Below, piece by piece: positions 1-12,876 of a stretch of 64,000 nucleotides of DNA. This stretch comes from Spirodela intermedia. Its lineage: Eukaryota; Streptophyta; Magnoliopsida; Alismatales; Araceae. The notes under the pieces were generated by a model. The model was given only the letters and a program-made list of their open reading frames with translations, was not told where the DNA came from and ran no database searches. The position numbers and the translations under genes were made by a program. Every line of letters starts with the position of its first letter. Within the stretch, counting starts at the first letter, position 1. The DNA lies in contig LR746266.1 in assembly GCA_902729315.2 (NCBI GenBank), forward strand, positions 811,001 through 875,000, read 5' to 3'.

Positions 1-1314
1 TCAATTTCTAAATGATTTTTGGATGATTGATAGCTTATGATGCATCGTGAATATTCTTAAGACCAGCCTTGACCCTCTTTGCCTCTCTGTGATTTTTCTT
101 TAGAAAGTTCTTTAATATTCGATTTCACCTCGTTTACCCTTGGAAAAATATATAATCAACTTTTTATGTTTAAAATTATTGATACAACATCTTTCTCCAG
201 ACAATCTATGAAATATTTTAAATCATATTATATCTCCTATGAGTTAAAACTAGATGAAATAAATCTGCTTCAATTGAATGAATTCATTGGAGTTGGTTTA
301 ATTAGTAAAGAGAAACCTAATCATTTATTTGATCAGCAATTTGAACCAATTGATCTTCTATTCCAAACTTAGAAAGAGAAAGATTCAATCATTAAGACAT
401 GACTTTGGAGTACACTGACTCTTAAAGTCAATAAAATTTATTTATTTCGTCTTACTATCAATGAATCTTTGGAAATAACAGTTAAAACTTTTTTGAAAAA
501 ATATATGGAGTTTAAACCTATTTATATATATACTGTGTTCCTACTTTTATATTTCACATTCTCAAGTATATTTAATCCATTTTTCACATAAGTGAAACCT
601 GTTAACTAGTTCCAACCCACTACGATCGGTTTGGAATAAATATATGTATTTAAATTTAATTAAGATAATAATTAATTTCTGCATTTTACTTTTTTCTCTA
701 TTCTTTCATGAAACGATGACTATCACCACCATTAAAAGCCTTTTCCAACAACCATTGACCTCACAATGTTGACATGAATCACATTATTTCTTCCATATTA
801 TTCTTCATAGAAACTATAGTCAATCACAAAATTAGCCCTAAATCATTACTCAACTTCACGTGAGAAGTCATGGGAAGTCAATCAAAGTTGTACACTTTGT
901 TGCTAGGTTAATATATTTCTACACAAAAAATAATTAAAATGGGAAAATCATGAGATGAGGTCGTCTGTATATTATTTCGCTTTAAAATATTATTTAATTT
1001 TTATTAGTGATAAAATGACGAAAAAGTAAAACACTCAAAAATGGGCTCGGAAAAATTATCTAGCCTCTACCTCACAAAGGTGGATAACGTGTCTGCGGCA
1101 AATATTACTAATATGACATAAAGGGTTTATATGCAATGAAACTAGTTTATTGAGGTATAAGAGTAAATATGCCCTGTATAGGAATTTGGTTTGAATTGAA
1201 CCGTGTGTCTGTTTCTGTGAGAACCGCCGAACTTGCTAAACCCTCGCGTTGAGCGACAGTGGCCACGGCGGAGAGGGAGAGCTTCCCTTGCAGCTGAGCA
1301 GTGAAGTGCGGACC
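1..1314. other. AT-rich intergenic region and TMEM209-like upstream region
   Basis: This stretch is AT-rich and holds no coding region I can support. A 97-codon open frame at 79-372 has no recognisable family features and looks like chance in low-complexity AT-rich DNA. A G-box-like CACGTG lies near 857-862 (tcacgtgag). The last 100 bases become GC-richer and lead into the start codon at 1315, so they probably hold the promoter and 5' UTR of the next gene. Confidence 0.6.
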
Positions 1315-4300
1315 ATGGCAGAGGGAAGTGACAGAAGCCCTCCACAGCCCAAGTCGAAGGCTGAGTTTTCCATCTACCAGAACCCGGCCTTCTCCGCCGT
1401 TCTCACGGCCAACAGCCTCCAGCCCCCCAAGTCCACCGTGGCCATTATCTTCGCCTTCTGTGTCGCCTCCGGTGCAGCTCTGATCTCTGTTATTTTCAGG
1501 TTTTTGTTCCGATCTTTCCCTGGCTTCTGGTTCCATTTTGTTTCTGTGAATGCGTGGGGAGACTGGGTTCTAGGCAGAGTATTTTTTTCGTGCGGTGGAA
1601 CTCGTTTAGTGAATTTTTCTTTCATCGGCGAATGAGGATGATCATGAGACCTCTGTAGCGCTTAGAAATGGGAATAGAAGGAGAGGCAGGAGTTTTCCAT
1701 TAACTGCGTATTATTCCCTATTTCTGATTTTACGTAGGGCGGACGGATCTTTCGAGAAATTTAGGTTGCTGAATCTTTCTGATAGCGTTACTCGTAAGTT
1801 CCCGTCAAACTCTTCGTCAAACACTTGTTACTGGGTATTGATGCATTACTTTTTTCCACTTTCCAAGTTATGCTTTAATGATTTCCTCCGTTCTGTATAT
1901 TTAGGGCTGGGTGTAAGAATTTTTCAAATTTTCGTTGGCTTGGTGTTTGCCGCGACATTATCAGCACTCGCCAGGATTTCTTTATTGAGAAGTTACAGGA
2001 ATTCATATGAAAGTAACCAAGAACCCACCATCCCCCCCTCCCAGAAAACCATCGATCAGCAAGCACAATTAACTCGTCGCCAGCTTGGCCTTTTAGGCAT
2101 GAAGCAGAAATCCACTGAAAGGCCTGTCGCCATTGGCTCCTCTAAGAAGCCCTCAAAGCCAACAGCTGCTTCGTACTCTCCAGAGCCTCTGGTTCCTCTG
2201 AGGACATTGGCTAACAGTTACACTCCCACCCGCCCTTCTCGAGTTGGGGCAGGGCAATGGGTTTCTACTGGTGGGAAACATTCTTCACCTCAACCTGTTC
2301 CCTCTCCAGCCACGCCACCACGGCTGAAGCAGAGTTCGGTCAGTGGAAAGGGGATATCCACAGAAGAAATGCTAGAGCAGTTCTTGGTTGATGTGGATAA
2401 GAGGATGACAGAATCTGCTACCAAAACAGTAACGCCCCCACCGACAACTGGGGGTTTCGGCATCATCAGTCCTAGTTCTGTGACTACCCCCGGCACTACC
2501 CCAGGTGCCACTAGGAGCACACCATTGAGAGCTGCAAGGATGTCTCCAGGTTCTCATCAGAAGTACAGCACACCTCCAAAGAAGGGAGAGGGCGAGCTCC
2601 CTTCTCCCATGTCAATGGAGCAGACAGTAGAGGCTCTTGAGAGCTTAGGTATTTATCCCTATATTGAGCAGTGGCGTGACAATCTCAGGCAGTGGTTTTC
2701 TTCCGTTTTGCTGAATCCACTCGTTGATAAGATAGAGACGAGCCATATTCAGGTATTCTGCATAACATCTATCTTCTGATTAATTGATATGTTTGTGTAT
2801 GCTTTCTTAATTGTTCTCTGCCCGCAATTTCGTTTAGGTTATGCAAGCAGCTGCCAATATTGGAATATCCATTGCTGTCAATCCAGTTGGAAGTGATTCG
2901 TTGACTACTGCGGCACCATTTAATGTTGGCCAGCTCTATGGGGAAAGAGAATGGCAACCAACGTTCACGCAGGACGAAGATGGACTTCTTCATCAACTAC
3001 GTGCTTTCCTAACACAGACACGTGATGCTTCAAGAAGTCAGTTACTCCGGTGCCTTTAATCATCCCTTCATTGAGTGTCTGTTTATTGTTGTTTTTTGCG
3101 TTAATTATGTCTGGACTTGTATCTTCATCTATCTTTTAACCTTCTTCATACATTACACAACGTTCTTGATTATTTTCTTGCGTTTAGGGATAAAGTTATT
3201 GCTTTCCTTTTCCAATACATGTGACATAAATATTGTTGGTCATTGTGATATGTATTCCAATTTCACAGGCAATCCACAACTGCAACAGCAAAACCTTCTA
3301 GTTTCTGGTATACAGGGATGCCTTGATAGCATCACAGAGCACCAGCGGCTTCATGCATTGATGAAAGGGGAGCTCGTCAAGGGTTTGCTACCTCAAAGCA
3401 GCATACGTGCTGATTATGCTGTCAAAAGGATTCGAGGTAGAGATTGATTTAATATAATAGTCTCTTCAATATCTCTCTATCTTGCTGGCCTGAAGACGGT
3501 TCTAGACAGGGGTAGTGAAATTTGTGTGGTGATAACCTGGTTCACTCTTTTATATCATCTCACAGAACTTGCGGAAGGAACGTGCATAAAGAATTATGAG
3601 TTCACTGTTGGAGAGGCCTATGATAAGGTCAACAGAAAGTGGACTCCTGAGCTCCCGACCGACTCACACCTGCTGTCGTACCTGTTCTGTGCCTTCCTGG
3701 ACCACCCCAAGTGGATGTTACATGTTGAACCTGCCTCTTATTCCAGTACTCAATCAAGTAAGAACCCTTTGTTTCTGGGGGTTCTTCCTCCGAAAGATAG
3801 GTTTCCTGAGAAGTATGTGGCCGTAGTATCTACTGTGCCAGACATCATTCACACAGGAGCCTGTATCCTAGTCATTGGAAAGCAGAACCCTCCAATTTTT
3901 GCTTTATACTGGGATAAGAAACTTCAGTTCTCTCTTCAGGTCAGTGTTGGTTTATGTGAATTAAGCATTTAATAGTTATTAAATAATAACTAATTCTTAA
4001 TTTTAGCGCATTAATTCTTTTTTTATGTGCTTTCCCGCTTTGCCCTCATTACATTCTTTCGGTGCTTCATTTAACATTCATTTAATGGACTTATTTATCA
4101 CTGCAAGGACATTTGGGACATTTAACATTCTTGATGTCTTATGGGACTTCTTCCTGCTTTATGCCTTACGATACTTATTTATCATTCCTTCTCTGATAAA
4201 AGCTAACCGCATGTATAGCAGTGTGGCATGCCTTACTGGCCAAAAGCCCCGCCAACAGTGGCACTTCCCGAAATGAATGCCATCAGTGGTCACCTGCCCA

Positions 4301-6229
4301 CTGGAGATTCAACATGAAGGAGGTGCTCGCATAAATACTCGGGTCCTACTCCTGCAGTAATGAAATGAACTGAACAGGCTGAAGAGAAGAAAGCCTCGGT
4401 CCAACTATATTGGGGATAAGAAATGGCCAAGGCATGTCCTTGTCAGTGTGTGATTCCACCAACATGGAAAAATGCCTTGCCCCTGATGCATGGTTGGATA
4501 AAGGCCATCACTGCAGAAAGGCGGACCCACCAGTGGTGCAGAGAAGAAGGAATGACCAGAAAGAGGGTTAGATCCATAGAAAGGACCCATAAGCCCTTAT
4601 GTTGAGCTTGCACTTCAAGTGCCCAAAATCTGATAATATATCGTGGGATTTATGCCCAGTCATTATGATCCTTTAGGACCTTGGATGAGCCCTGTGCAAA
4701 ATCTCAATAATCCCAATTGTGGACCTTCTCTTTAGGACCTTGGATAACCTTGGATGGTCATAATATATAAAGACCTTTCGTGGAACTTATGTCTAATAAT
4801 CTGAATTGTGAACACCCAATATGGGTATTTTACCCAGCTGTCACAATTTTTATGACCTTATGTTTACCTTGTGTCCAGTAGTCAATATTGACATTTTGTG
4901 AATCTTACTTCTTGTGGTTCAACCATCACCAGTTAGGTCTTGTGTTCTGAAACGGACATTAAAGGCCTTTGTGGTCAGTGCTTGAATATGTTCCTTGGAG
5001 TACCTATCAGAATCAGTATGGTCTATAAACAGTTTCTCTGCTTAGAATTTTAATCATTTGCAGATTTAGGGCTCGGGACAGTCCTTTGGTATATTAATAG
5101 AAATTGTGAGCTTTTTTCTAAAATGTGTGGGAAACAGCAGTGCAAATGTGCATTGAAAGGATTTCGAATCCTTGTTAAAGAAGCATTAGCTCAAACTTTG
5201 CAGACGTCAATGAAAGGCAACAATGCTGCGATTCCTGGTTGAAGATTCGATCGGTCATCTGTATTCGTGAATGTTCCAGTTGTTTTTCGATCTTATTAGG
5301 GATCATTTAGAACTCTCTTGAAAGTCATTGTGGCTGTAACTGTTGGACTTTTGTGAGGGATCTACTAAAACGGAGTTTTAGGAATAAAATAAGGTCTAGA
5401 CTAGTTTTTTTCTTTTTTCCAGTAAAAAGGATGTAAAAAAATAAAATTCGCCCCAGTAAATAGGCCTATTTGAATCCTTCACACAGATCTAGTCCTTGCA
5501 GACTTTTCTTAGATTATCTTGCGTTGACTTCATTCCTATTTTCGGATGACAAAATGTTTCATTATTTCTAGCCAAACCATATTTTTTGGCCACTCGCTCT
5601 CTCTGCTGATCTTTTTTTTTGGATCCTAATATAACCATTTTAGTTCTTACCACGCCTCATCCCAAAAATCATAAAAATCGTTCATATGTCAGCTTTGTTT
5701 GGTCTTCAGTAGATAATACAGTTTCGGGGGATGCTCAACGGAAATATAAATGGAAGAAAAGAGATTTATGACAATTGGTATCTTATGTTTGCTCATCAGT
5801 TTGAGTGATTTTTCCGCTATGTTGGCTTTCATGAAATTGTCGAAGAGCGCTGTACATTGTCAAACCAGATGAACACTAGTAGCGGACATCAGAGCAGGGA
5901 AGTCAACCCGCTCTTGGGGTCTGACTTTTGTCTCTATCTTGTGATTCTAATTGGGAAAAAACCAAAAAAAAAAAGAAAAAAAAAGGAAAAAAGAAGAGGC
6001 TACCTTATACGGCAAAGTCTGAGCATCCCCTTTGCAGTCTTCTTCATTTAATCTCTTCCTTCCATTTTTCTTTTTTTTTTCTGTGCAGGGAAGAACGGCT
6101 CTGTGGGACGCTGTTCTGCTCCTGTGCCACCGGATCCAAGTAGGCTATGGAGGCATCGTTCGCGGGGTCCACCTCGGCTCTTCAGCTTTCAGCATCCTCC
6201 CAATCCTTCAAACAGACTGTGAAGAATAA
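1315..6229 (+). CDS. TMEM209 / cytochrome b561-related membrane protein, complete, 7 exons
   Basis: Exons by hand: 1315-1499, 1738-1793, 1905-2752, 2838-3036, 3269-3436, 3566-3939 and 6089-6229. All junctions are GT-AG, the phase is kept throughout, and the product is 656 residues. The N-terminus (KAEFSIYQNPAFSAVLTANSL) matches the plant TMEM209 family, annotated in Arabidopsis as cytochrome B561-related, about 690 residues. Two membrane segments are visible near residues 38-60 and 85-108, followed by a Ser/Pro/Thr-rich linker. The C-terminal domain is conserved and ends in a short exon reading GRTALWDAVLLLCHR. Animal TMEM209 is linked to the nuclear envelope, but the plant role is not established and I infer none. 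The start is the first ATG in frame with the conserved N-terminus. The last intron (3940-6088) is unusually long for this gene. The 3' end faces the PWR-like gene, 419 bp away. Confidence 0.9.
3940..6088 (+). other. Large last intron of the TMEM209-like gene
   Basis: This 2.15 kb intron is far longer than the other introns of the gene (about 85-240 bp). It holds locally repeated phrases around 4675-4770 (ggaccttggat / accttggat occurs three times) and an A-rich tract at about 5956-5997. It ends with a strong pyrimidine tract before the acceptor. The size and A-rich tract suggest an old insertion, but no transposase, reverse transcriptase or clear terminal repeats are visible. Confidence 0.45.
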
Positions 6230-6648
6230 AAAAAAGAAAAAAAAGAAAACCACAGAGCCCTCCTCTCTCCACTTCTCCGTCAACTTCTGCCCCGCAGAGT
6301 GTACTCTTTCTTACTGCCATATTATCTCTCTATCGTATTCTTCGTCAGGCCCCAGTATGTTCCTAACGGGAGGAGTCGACCCTACGCCCGTGCCTCGCCG
6401 TCCCCCGCGCGTGCCGTGCCGCCGTGCGCGCCCGCCGTGTGCCGGGCGCTGGGCGAACCGGTCCCCAGCCGGCCCTCGCGTGAGCAAAAGAATCACCATT
6501 CCTTGATCAACACTAGATTGCGTTAACCATCTCCTAGGTAATGAATGTAATCAGGCTCAATCCGGAATCCCCAGCTTTGCTTCCTCCGTTGAAAACAGGC
6601 CCTCAATCAGGGAATTCGCAAGCCCCCAGCAACGCATTGACACCCCAT
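6230..6648. other. Convergent intergenic region between two 3' ends, with a short GC-rich island
   Basis: This spacer lies between the stop of the TMEM209-like gene (+) and the stop of the PWR-like gene (-), so it should hold both 3' UTRs. An A-rich run (6228-6249) follows the first stop. A very GC-rich segment of about 100 bases (about 6375-6480) contrasts sharply with its flanks. No gene is supported here. Confidence 0.5.
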
Positions 6649-9600
6649 CTAACGGTCCGCCGGCTTGGGTCTGCTGTACTGCGACAAAGCGTCGTCGGGC
6701 CCTCTCGGCGTTCCATCGCCTCTCATCGGCACCCGTTGACGCTGAAGGATCTGACCGAACAGCTTGATATCAACATTCTGCCGCCGATCGCCGCCAGCCT
6801 TGTGCCAGTCTCTCTCATCCTGGATAGCCCCTCTCTCTTGCCCAGGCGGCACACCGCCGGCGGGGGCAGAGTCTATCTCGACGACACATCCGTCGTCGGG
6901 CTCGCCGCCGCTGCCAGAGTTGCCGCTCTGGTCGCCCGCCATCGGAGGCGGCGGCGGTGGCGGCAGGGGGGTCAGCCTGTCCAGGCCGAGGCTCTTCCTG
7001 GCCTTGGAGAAGAATACCCTGCACTGCTCCTCTGACCTCGTCCCCACCCGGAGCGAAATTCCAGCAAAGTCCCTGCCGGAGCAGCTCACAGCGGCGACGA
7101 AGCGGCACTTCTCCTCATCGGTCCAGTCGGCGGTGCCCGCCTCGCTGCAGCCTTCGTCCGAGCAGGCCCCCTCATCGAAGACCTGTCTGTCCATCCTCGC
7201 AGTGTCCAACGAAGTGGTGACGCAGGAGCTCACCGCTTCCGAAGAGGGAGGCACTGCCGCCGCTGCCGCCGCAAGGGCCTCGTAGTCCTTGGTTGCTGCT
7301 GCTGCTGCTACATCTTCTGGTGTAGACTTTCTCACTCCACGGCGGGGCTTCTGCTGGAGGCCCGTCCCTCTCATAGGCGGCATCACCAGCATGTCCAGGG
7401 CGCTCGCGGGTTTCAACCTCCTCCCCGACATCAAGAGATAGCTCCTCGCCGGCGCCGCCGCCGCCGTCATCCCCTTCTGCTGCTGCTGTTGCTGCTTTCT
7501 GAGGCAGAGGCTGCGCCTCACCTCACGGAAGCTCTCGGACTTGTGATTCTTGTAATAGAACTCGACGCAGTCGGCAGTCGTCTTGTGGGCAATGGAGGAC
7601 GCGATCTTGGCGAAGTCCTTCCCGAAGAGGGAGAGCATCCGCATGAAGGTCTCCCGCTCCTCCGCGGACCATGGGTTTATCATCGTCCTCTCCTTCTCCA
7701 GGGAGCACGGGTCCTCCACCCGCCCGTTGCTCGTCATGAACCGTGACCGGATTCTGTCATCCTCGTCCAGTATCAATGCCGGCATCCTCAGCTCGGCTCT
7801 GTAGATCTTCGGCCGGGAGTTGGCGAGCAGGGCAGCGGCCCCGCCCATAAAATCCAATGCTTCCATGGCGGGAACCGGAGCTGAGTTGCCTGCAACAACA
7901 CAGTAGACCATGGGCTTTTTATTTTCATGATCCGAACGGACACCAGATGGATGTGACAAGAAGACACTTTCTTTTAAGTATTCGCAAGAAGTTATCTCAC
8001 GCTTCAGCTTAATCTTTTCAAACAGTGATATGAAGAAATGGATCGTCTAGAGAGAGAGAAAAAAAAAAGGAGATGAAAAATACCAGATAAAGGAAATCTT
8101 GCACTCGGGGAAGATCGACTCTTTTTAGAACCACCCTGGGATTGCTGGCACTTTAATTCAAGTCTGTTATGTGATTTCGAGGAATGCTTCCGCATAGAAA
8201 GTGACTGCAGATCTTCCTTCCACAGATGCCAGAGAGCCCTGTACTTGAGAGACAGGATCCTCTCTTTAAATCTCAAGGAACACTTGCGGATAGCAAGCTT
8301 CTGTCTGATGCACAACTCCGCCCGCTTGTTTGGCAATGGCAAGGCATCCTTTGATTCACATATATTAGAGAAAGATGGATTGGTGACAATTTTTGAGGAT
8401 GCACTATGAAGAAGTTCAGATGCCCTTCTGGCAGAATCTCTGTTACAGTCCATGATCAATGCAACTGCGTCAGAATGCTCTTGGTCATATTTCTTTGAAG
8501 CATTTTTGTTCCCCAAAGCTGGAGCATTAACAATAACAACAGAAGGCTGGTCGGCATCAGAGGTGAAAGAGCTAGCTCCTCCGACATCAGCTGCCCTCAG
8601 AGAGTCGTTCTCAGAGGCTTCTTTCTCTACAAGTTCTGTATGAAAAAGCTTACAATCAACCGCATCCGGGGCACGGCTATCACGCTCTTTAGCAACTTTT
8701 TTCTGCTCAAAAGGAAGATCATTCCATCCCAGTGAAGTATCGCGTGAAGGTACCATAGAAGTCGAATGACTGGAGACTTCAGCAACAAGTTCACCCGATT
8801 GTTGTGTTAAACCATTATCCTGCATCTTTGACGACTTTGGAGAGTGATCGATCCTTTCACTTTCAAAGTTTAGCTTCTTCCGTTCATTTTCAGACAGATC
8901 AATTGCTGACTCGATTTTCTCCAGCTGCTTCGAAATAGCACGCTTCAGCAGTAGCAATTGACTCATAGTCGGCTGTCCTGTGAAATGTGAATCAACAGAG
9001 CACGAATTCTCAAGGCATAACGAATCCGCCATCACTGACTTTAAGGCGCTGAGAGAATCAAGATCCAAATTCTCCGAGTTAATAGAAAATTTCTCCAGAA
9101 GGTGTTGAAAGACGTGGCCAGGAGAAGCAAACAAACTACATGTCGCCTCAACGCTTGCTTCCTTCGAGAAATGCCTGATCTCCATGCCTGATACAGACCA
9201 CAAATCCACAGTATGAGATCAAATGGTACCTCAACATGAGACCAAAAAAAATTATCACCCGCGAAAACTCAAAACCAGATAGAATCGTCATGAAATGTAA
9301 ACTAATCGTTGCTGTTGACATAGTAAGTAATTCTTCAAGTTGAGAGAAGTGCGGAAAAGAACAAAGTAGAAAAATAACTCTACAGAAGCAAAAATAATAT
9401 CTTTTCAATCATAAATTTCATGGAGATTAGCTAAAAAGCTATTACTAGTTAAACACTAAAAGATGGAGACTAAAATATCACAAGCGTACTGGATAATAGA
9501 AGATAAAAATCTCAACTTCATTCTAAAATTCATCTTGGGTCCGCAATTGAATGAAAATTGTTCAGATAAATTGAGCAGCAATTGGCTTAGGCACGACAGT

Positions 9601-10915
9601 TTATCTGGTCCTTGCATACCTTCTTCAATTCCTGATGTTAATCGTTTCAATCTTTAGACAAAAATGACATCTTTGTCCCCTCTTAGTTCTTGCGCAAATA
9701 AAGTCAACAATTTGTCGGATAAAATAAATCCAAGAGTCTTTGCGCAAATAAATTTAGCTAAAAATTAGCATTATTCGTGATTTTTACATCAGTATCGGAA
9801 ATGTAAAAAAATATATCGATTTTAAAAAAACTTAATTAAAGTGGATACAGTTAGTATGAGAAAATAATAAGGACAGTGAATCACCTTGGAATGAGCTGCA
9901 AGCTGAAGATGATAGTGTTACAGGAGAAACAGATTCGGGAAGAGCTATAATCTTCGGACTGGAATCACCGAGGATGGACTTGGCACTGCTGCTGCAATGC
10001 ACTGAAACGTTCTTCCCATCCTCTGGGTCCTCAAATTTCTTCTTCTCATATTTTGCTAGGCCTTGTCCCCATCCAAGCCTCTGTTTCTTATGAGGAAGGC
10101 CTTCATCCAAAGGGAGAGGAGGCACTGCTGGAGTTCCTGCCAGCATCTCCTTTCCGATGGGAGATTGTAGTTCACGTTTTCTCTCATCTGATCCATGGAC
10201 GGAAACCTTCGGTGAAGATGAAAAGCTGACAGAACGGCTCCATTTCCGGGACTTCCAGTCGAATGAACCCAAGGAATGGTCACGTTCTCGATCATACCCG
10301 AGGCCTGTTCTCAAACCATCATCCACACTGTCACCGGCGTTTTTGTTTTGATCGTTGAAAGGGAGGGGATTAGATGACGGATGTGATAGCGGATCAGCGA
10401 CTGACCTCTGAGCACTCGCTATAGAATCATCCTGCTGCCCGGAAAGATAACCGGGGTCCCATGAAGAACGTTGGGCACATCTACGATAATCCCTTCTGAA
10501 AGTAGTCCAGTTTCTGCCGTCTGCATGTCCGAACGACCGGGACGCCCTAAAGCCATCGTCTTCCGACCGTCCTGCTTCATCAGAGATGGGATTGTGGCTC
10601 CCTCCGCCGCTGACCGAGTGTTTATGGTGGCCTGCAGAACAACAAAGCAAACCCTAAATCTTGAAAAACACGGATAAGGTGTTTCTACATCTGAGACAGT
10701 ACCATAATCGAATGGACAACCAAAGTACCTGACATCGGAGGCCTAGGGGAAAGGGCGCAGAAGTCTCGGTCGCCATGGGAGCGCTCCCTCGACCGAAATG
10801 AGGTAGAGGAGGTGCCGCCGCTGCCAAGGCCATCAGAATAGACCGACCTCCTCCCCTCCTTCTTCTCACTCTCCTCCAGGTACCGTCGATCCCGGGGCAC
10901 TTGTCCGGGAGGCAT
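6649..10915 (-). CDS. PWR: POWERDRESS / NCoR-like protein with two SANT domains
   Basis: Exons in transcript order: 10915-10729, 10631-9885, 9187-8084 and 7889-6649. Junctions are GT-AG and in phase, giving 1092 residues. The start MPPGQVPRDRR matches the conserved N-terminus of this plant family, and an internal LGWGQGLAKYEKKKFE motif is a hallmark. SANT1 lies near residues 750-800 (NPWSAEERETFMRML) and SANT2 near 932-985 (ADWTDEEKCRFVAAV, then GTRSEEQC). Arabidopsis PWR partners the histone deacetylase HDA9 in a nuclear corepressor complex; the same role here is inferred from homology. From memory the Arabidopsis protein is about 1650 residues. This one stops about 105 residues after SANT2, with a DIKLFGQIL motif close to the end, so the C-terminal region is strongly reduced. 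Poly-Gln and poly-Ala runs follow SANT1. Confidence 0.85.
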
Positions 10916-11182
10916 GAAATAAACCGCCGAAGGGCATCCAGAGCCCCAACAACAAACGAAGCCCAAGATTCCCCTTCCCACCGCCCGCTTGGGTCAGAAA
11001 ATCGCGTCGCCGGCTTGCCTCTACCCCTCTGCCCAAGGATTCTTACGCCTCAGATCTGCAGCAAATCGAGGAAAACGAGAGGTTACACCATTAACCAAGA
11101 AGGGAAGGACACGAGCCTCCGTTAAGGTGCGGAGCACAGAGAGAAATAGAAGCTGATAGCATACCAGGAGCTCCGGCGTCGG

Positions 11183-11286
11183 TGCTCTGTCTCCCTCCCT
11201 ATCCCCCTCTACCCCTCTCTCTACCTCCCTATCCCTCCCCTCCCTCCCTCCCTCCCTCTCTCTCTCTATCTCCTCTCTCTATCAGT
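11183..11286. repeat. Imperfect CT/CCCT-rich microsatellite
   Basis: A nearly pure C/T tract on the + strand built of ccctccct and ctctct units, so GA-rich on the transcribed strand of the PWR-like gene about 270 bp upstream of its ATG. Such tracts are common in plant 5' leaders. Confidence 0.75.
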
Positions 11287-11859
11287 CGCTGCCACAGCCG
11301 GTGCCTCCCTCTTGGATAGACGCAGGCGGAAATCGCTACCGAATGAAAAGAAAAACAAAATCGTGCCCGGACGGACCCCACTGCAGAGCACAAACCAGAA
11401 TTCAATCTCCTTTCGCGTCCGCTGAAGCCGATACTTTCCTAGCAACAATAATGCCCATTCCATCCCCCCTCCCCCATCAATTCCCACATAGAATTCGTTT
11501 ACCACTTTCTTGATCTGGCCCTCAGATTGGGGGCATTTATGGAACACTCTAAAAGAGACGGGTCAAACCGCGGCACCCCACGCCATCCCTAAGGCGGTGG
11601 GCGAACCCGGCTGACTCAGGGTGAGTCGACTCGTCGAATCGCGAAGCCCCACCGAAACAGGAGTGAAAACCTGCTGCTGCTTCATCAGGTTCCTTCCCCC
11701 GGCCATTGAATCGGCCAGCCAGAACTGGAAAATCTACGCAGAAAAAGTAGCAGCATTCAGCATGATCGCTCTCCCCAATTGCGAGATGGGTTTCCCATTA
11801 TCACCCTTCTTCCCCGTCGGCCTCGGACGCATTCAGGCTTAATCTGGGTAATCACCCAG

Positions 11860-11892
11860 ATCTTCCAGTAACAGATCTAGTTACTGGAAGAT
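11860..11892. repeat. Perfect 13-bp inverted repeat with 7-base loop
   Basis: The left arm atcttccagtaac (11860-11872) is exactly complementary to gttactggaagat (11880-11892) across the loop agatcta. It could fold as a hairpin in RNA or mark a small insertion. There is no U-run after it and no known plant role; it lies in the spacer upstream of the PWR-like gene. Confidence 0.8.
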
Positions 11893-12347
11893 GGTCAATG
11901 ATGGAGGTCTCCGTATTTTCCCAGGCGTCGGTGATCGAGTTATAAACCATGTCCGATAAGATGAGGGTTTTCTGTTCAGGGGATGGAAGACTCAGGTAAG
12001 GTGCAAGTTAATTTGTTGTAGAAGCCGTGAAACATTTGAGGCAATGAACATGCGCATTTGATATTCACTAGTTATTCAGATTTTCAATCAACTGGGAAAC
12101 AGGAAGCGGCAATATTTACTGTTATGAAATAAATGATCAGGTAAGAGAGATCTAGTAACAATTTCCTTGAACAAAAGAACCAGCAGGAACGAAACTTAAC
12201 ATTTTAATCATCAACAGGGCTCAACAAGGTCATAGAAAAACCCATTTTATAACATTTAGAAGCCTCCACAAATTATCTTGTACAAAAGTCATTATTTTTT
12301 TATAAAAAACTAACGAGTATGAAAATCTGATTTCTCGGTATTTCTTT

Positions 12348-12539
12348 TTATTTGACATGTTTCGTAACACGACCATTTTCATTCTCTTCACCATCTAAAT
12401 CTTTCAAGTTTACGAGGTCGGGATTCTTTAGAAGAAAAACTGTAACCTGACAGCTCCTAGTTATAAAACGAAGATCGAAATAAATAATGAGGCGGACACG
12501 AGAATACCTGATCGGAGCCCCAACCACTTGGGCGGCCAT
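12348..12539 (-). CDS. Hypothetical small ORF downstream of a promoter-like block
   Basis: An ATG at 12539-12537 opens 63 codons on the minus strand, starting MAAQVVGAPIR and ending ENGRVTKHVK. After APIR there is a plausible splice donor (atcag/gtattc), and an acceptor 51 bases later (ataactag) would keep the frame, giving about 46 residues. I do not recognise the family. The only support beyond the ORF is its position: about 330 bp downstream of a telo-box and 600 bp downstream of a GGGCC cluster, the layout of many plant housekeeping promoters. It could equally be a non-coding transcript or chance. Confidence 0.2.
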   Translation of the reverse strand: MAAQVVGAPIRYSRVRLIIYFDLRFITRSCQVTVFLLKNPDLVNLKDLDGEENENGRVTKHVK

Positions 12540-12868
12540 CTCTGGATCGTCGCGTCTACAATGCCGGGACTGGTCATTACCCTCCGAATCGAAGTCAACG
12601 GCCAATGCCCAGCGCCAAGACCTCCGCCGACCTACGGATCACCGCAATCCAACCAAGAAATCGGCGCTGAAAACCGCGCTAATCAATCTGAGCACCATCA
12701 GACATTGCATCTGATAGTTGCCCCGCTACATTGGGGGATGGGATCGACGGAACGAGAACCTGGGAATGCGAAATCCGTCACCGTACCTTCTCCTCCATTG
12801 TTCCGTTACCGTGGTGGTCGAGATCGAGGGATCGCGGACGAGATGACCACCGGGAGCCGATCCATAAG

Positions 12869-12876
12869 AACCCTAG
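12869..12876 (-). promoter_or_regulatory. Telo-box-like element (AACCCTAG)
   Basis: The motif aaccctag on + reads ctagggtt on -. Telo-boxes downstream of site II elements are typical of plant promoters of translation and cell-growth genes. Here the pair would drive minus-strand transcription from about 13.1 kb. Confidence 0.35.

Noticed and set aside
79..372. 97-codon frame in the left AT-rich spacer
   Set aside because: Low-complexity AT-rich sequence, no domain, no promoter or splice support.
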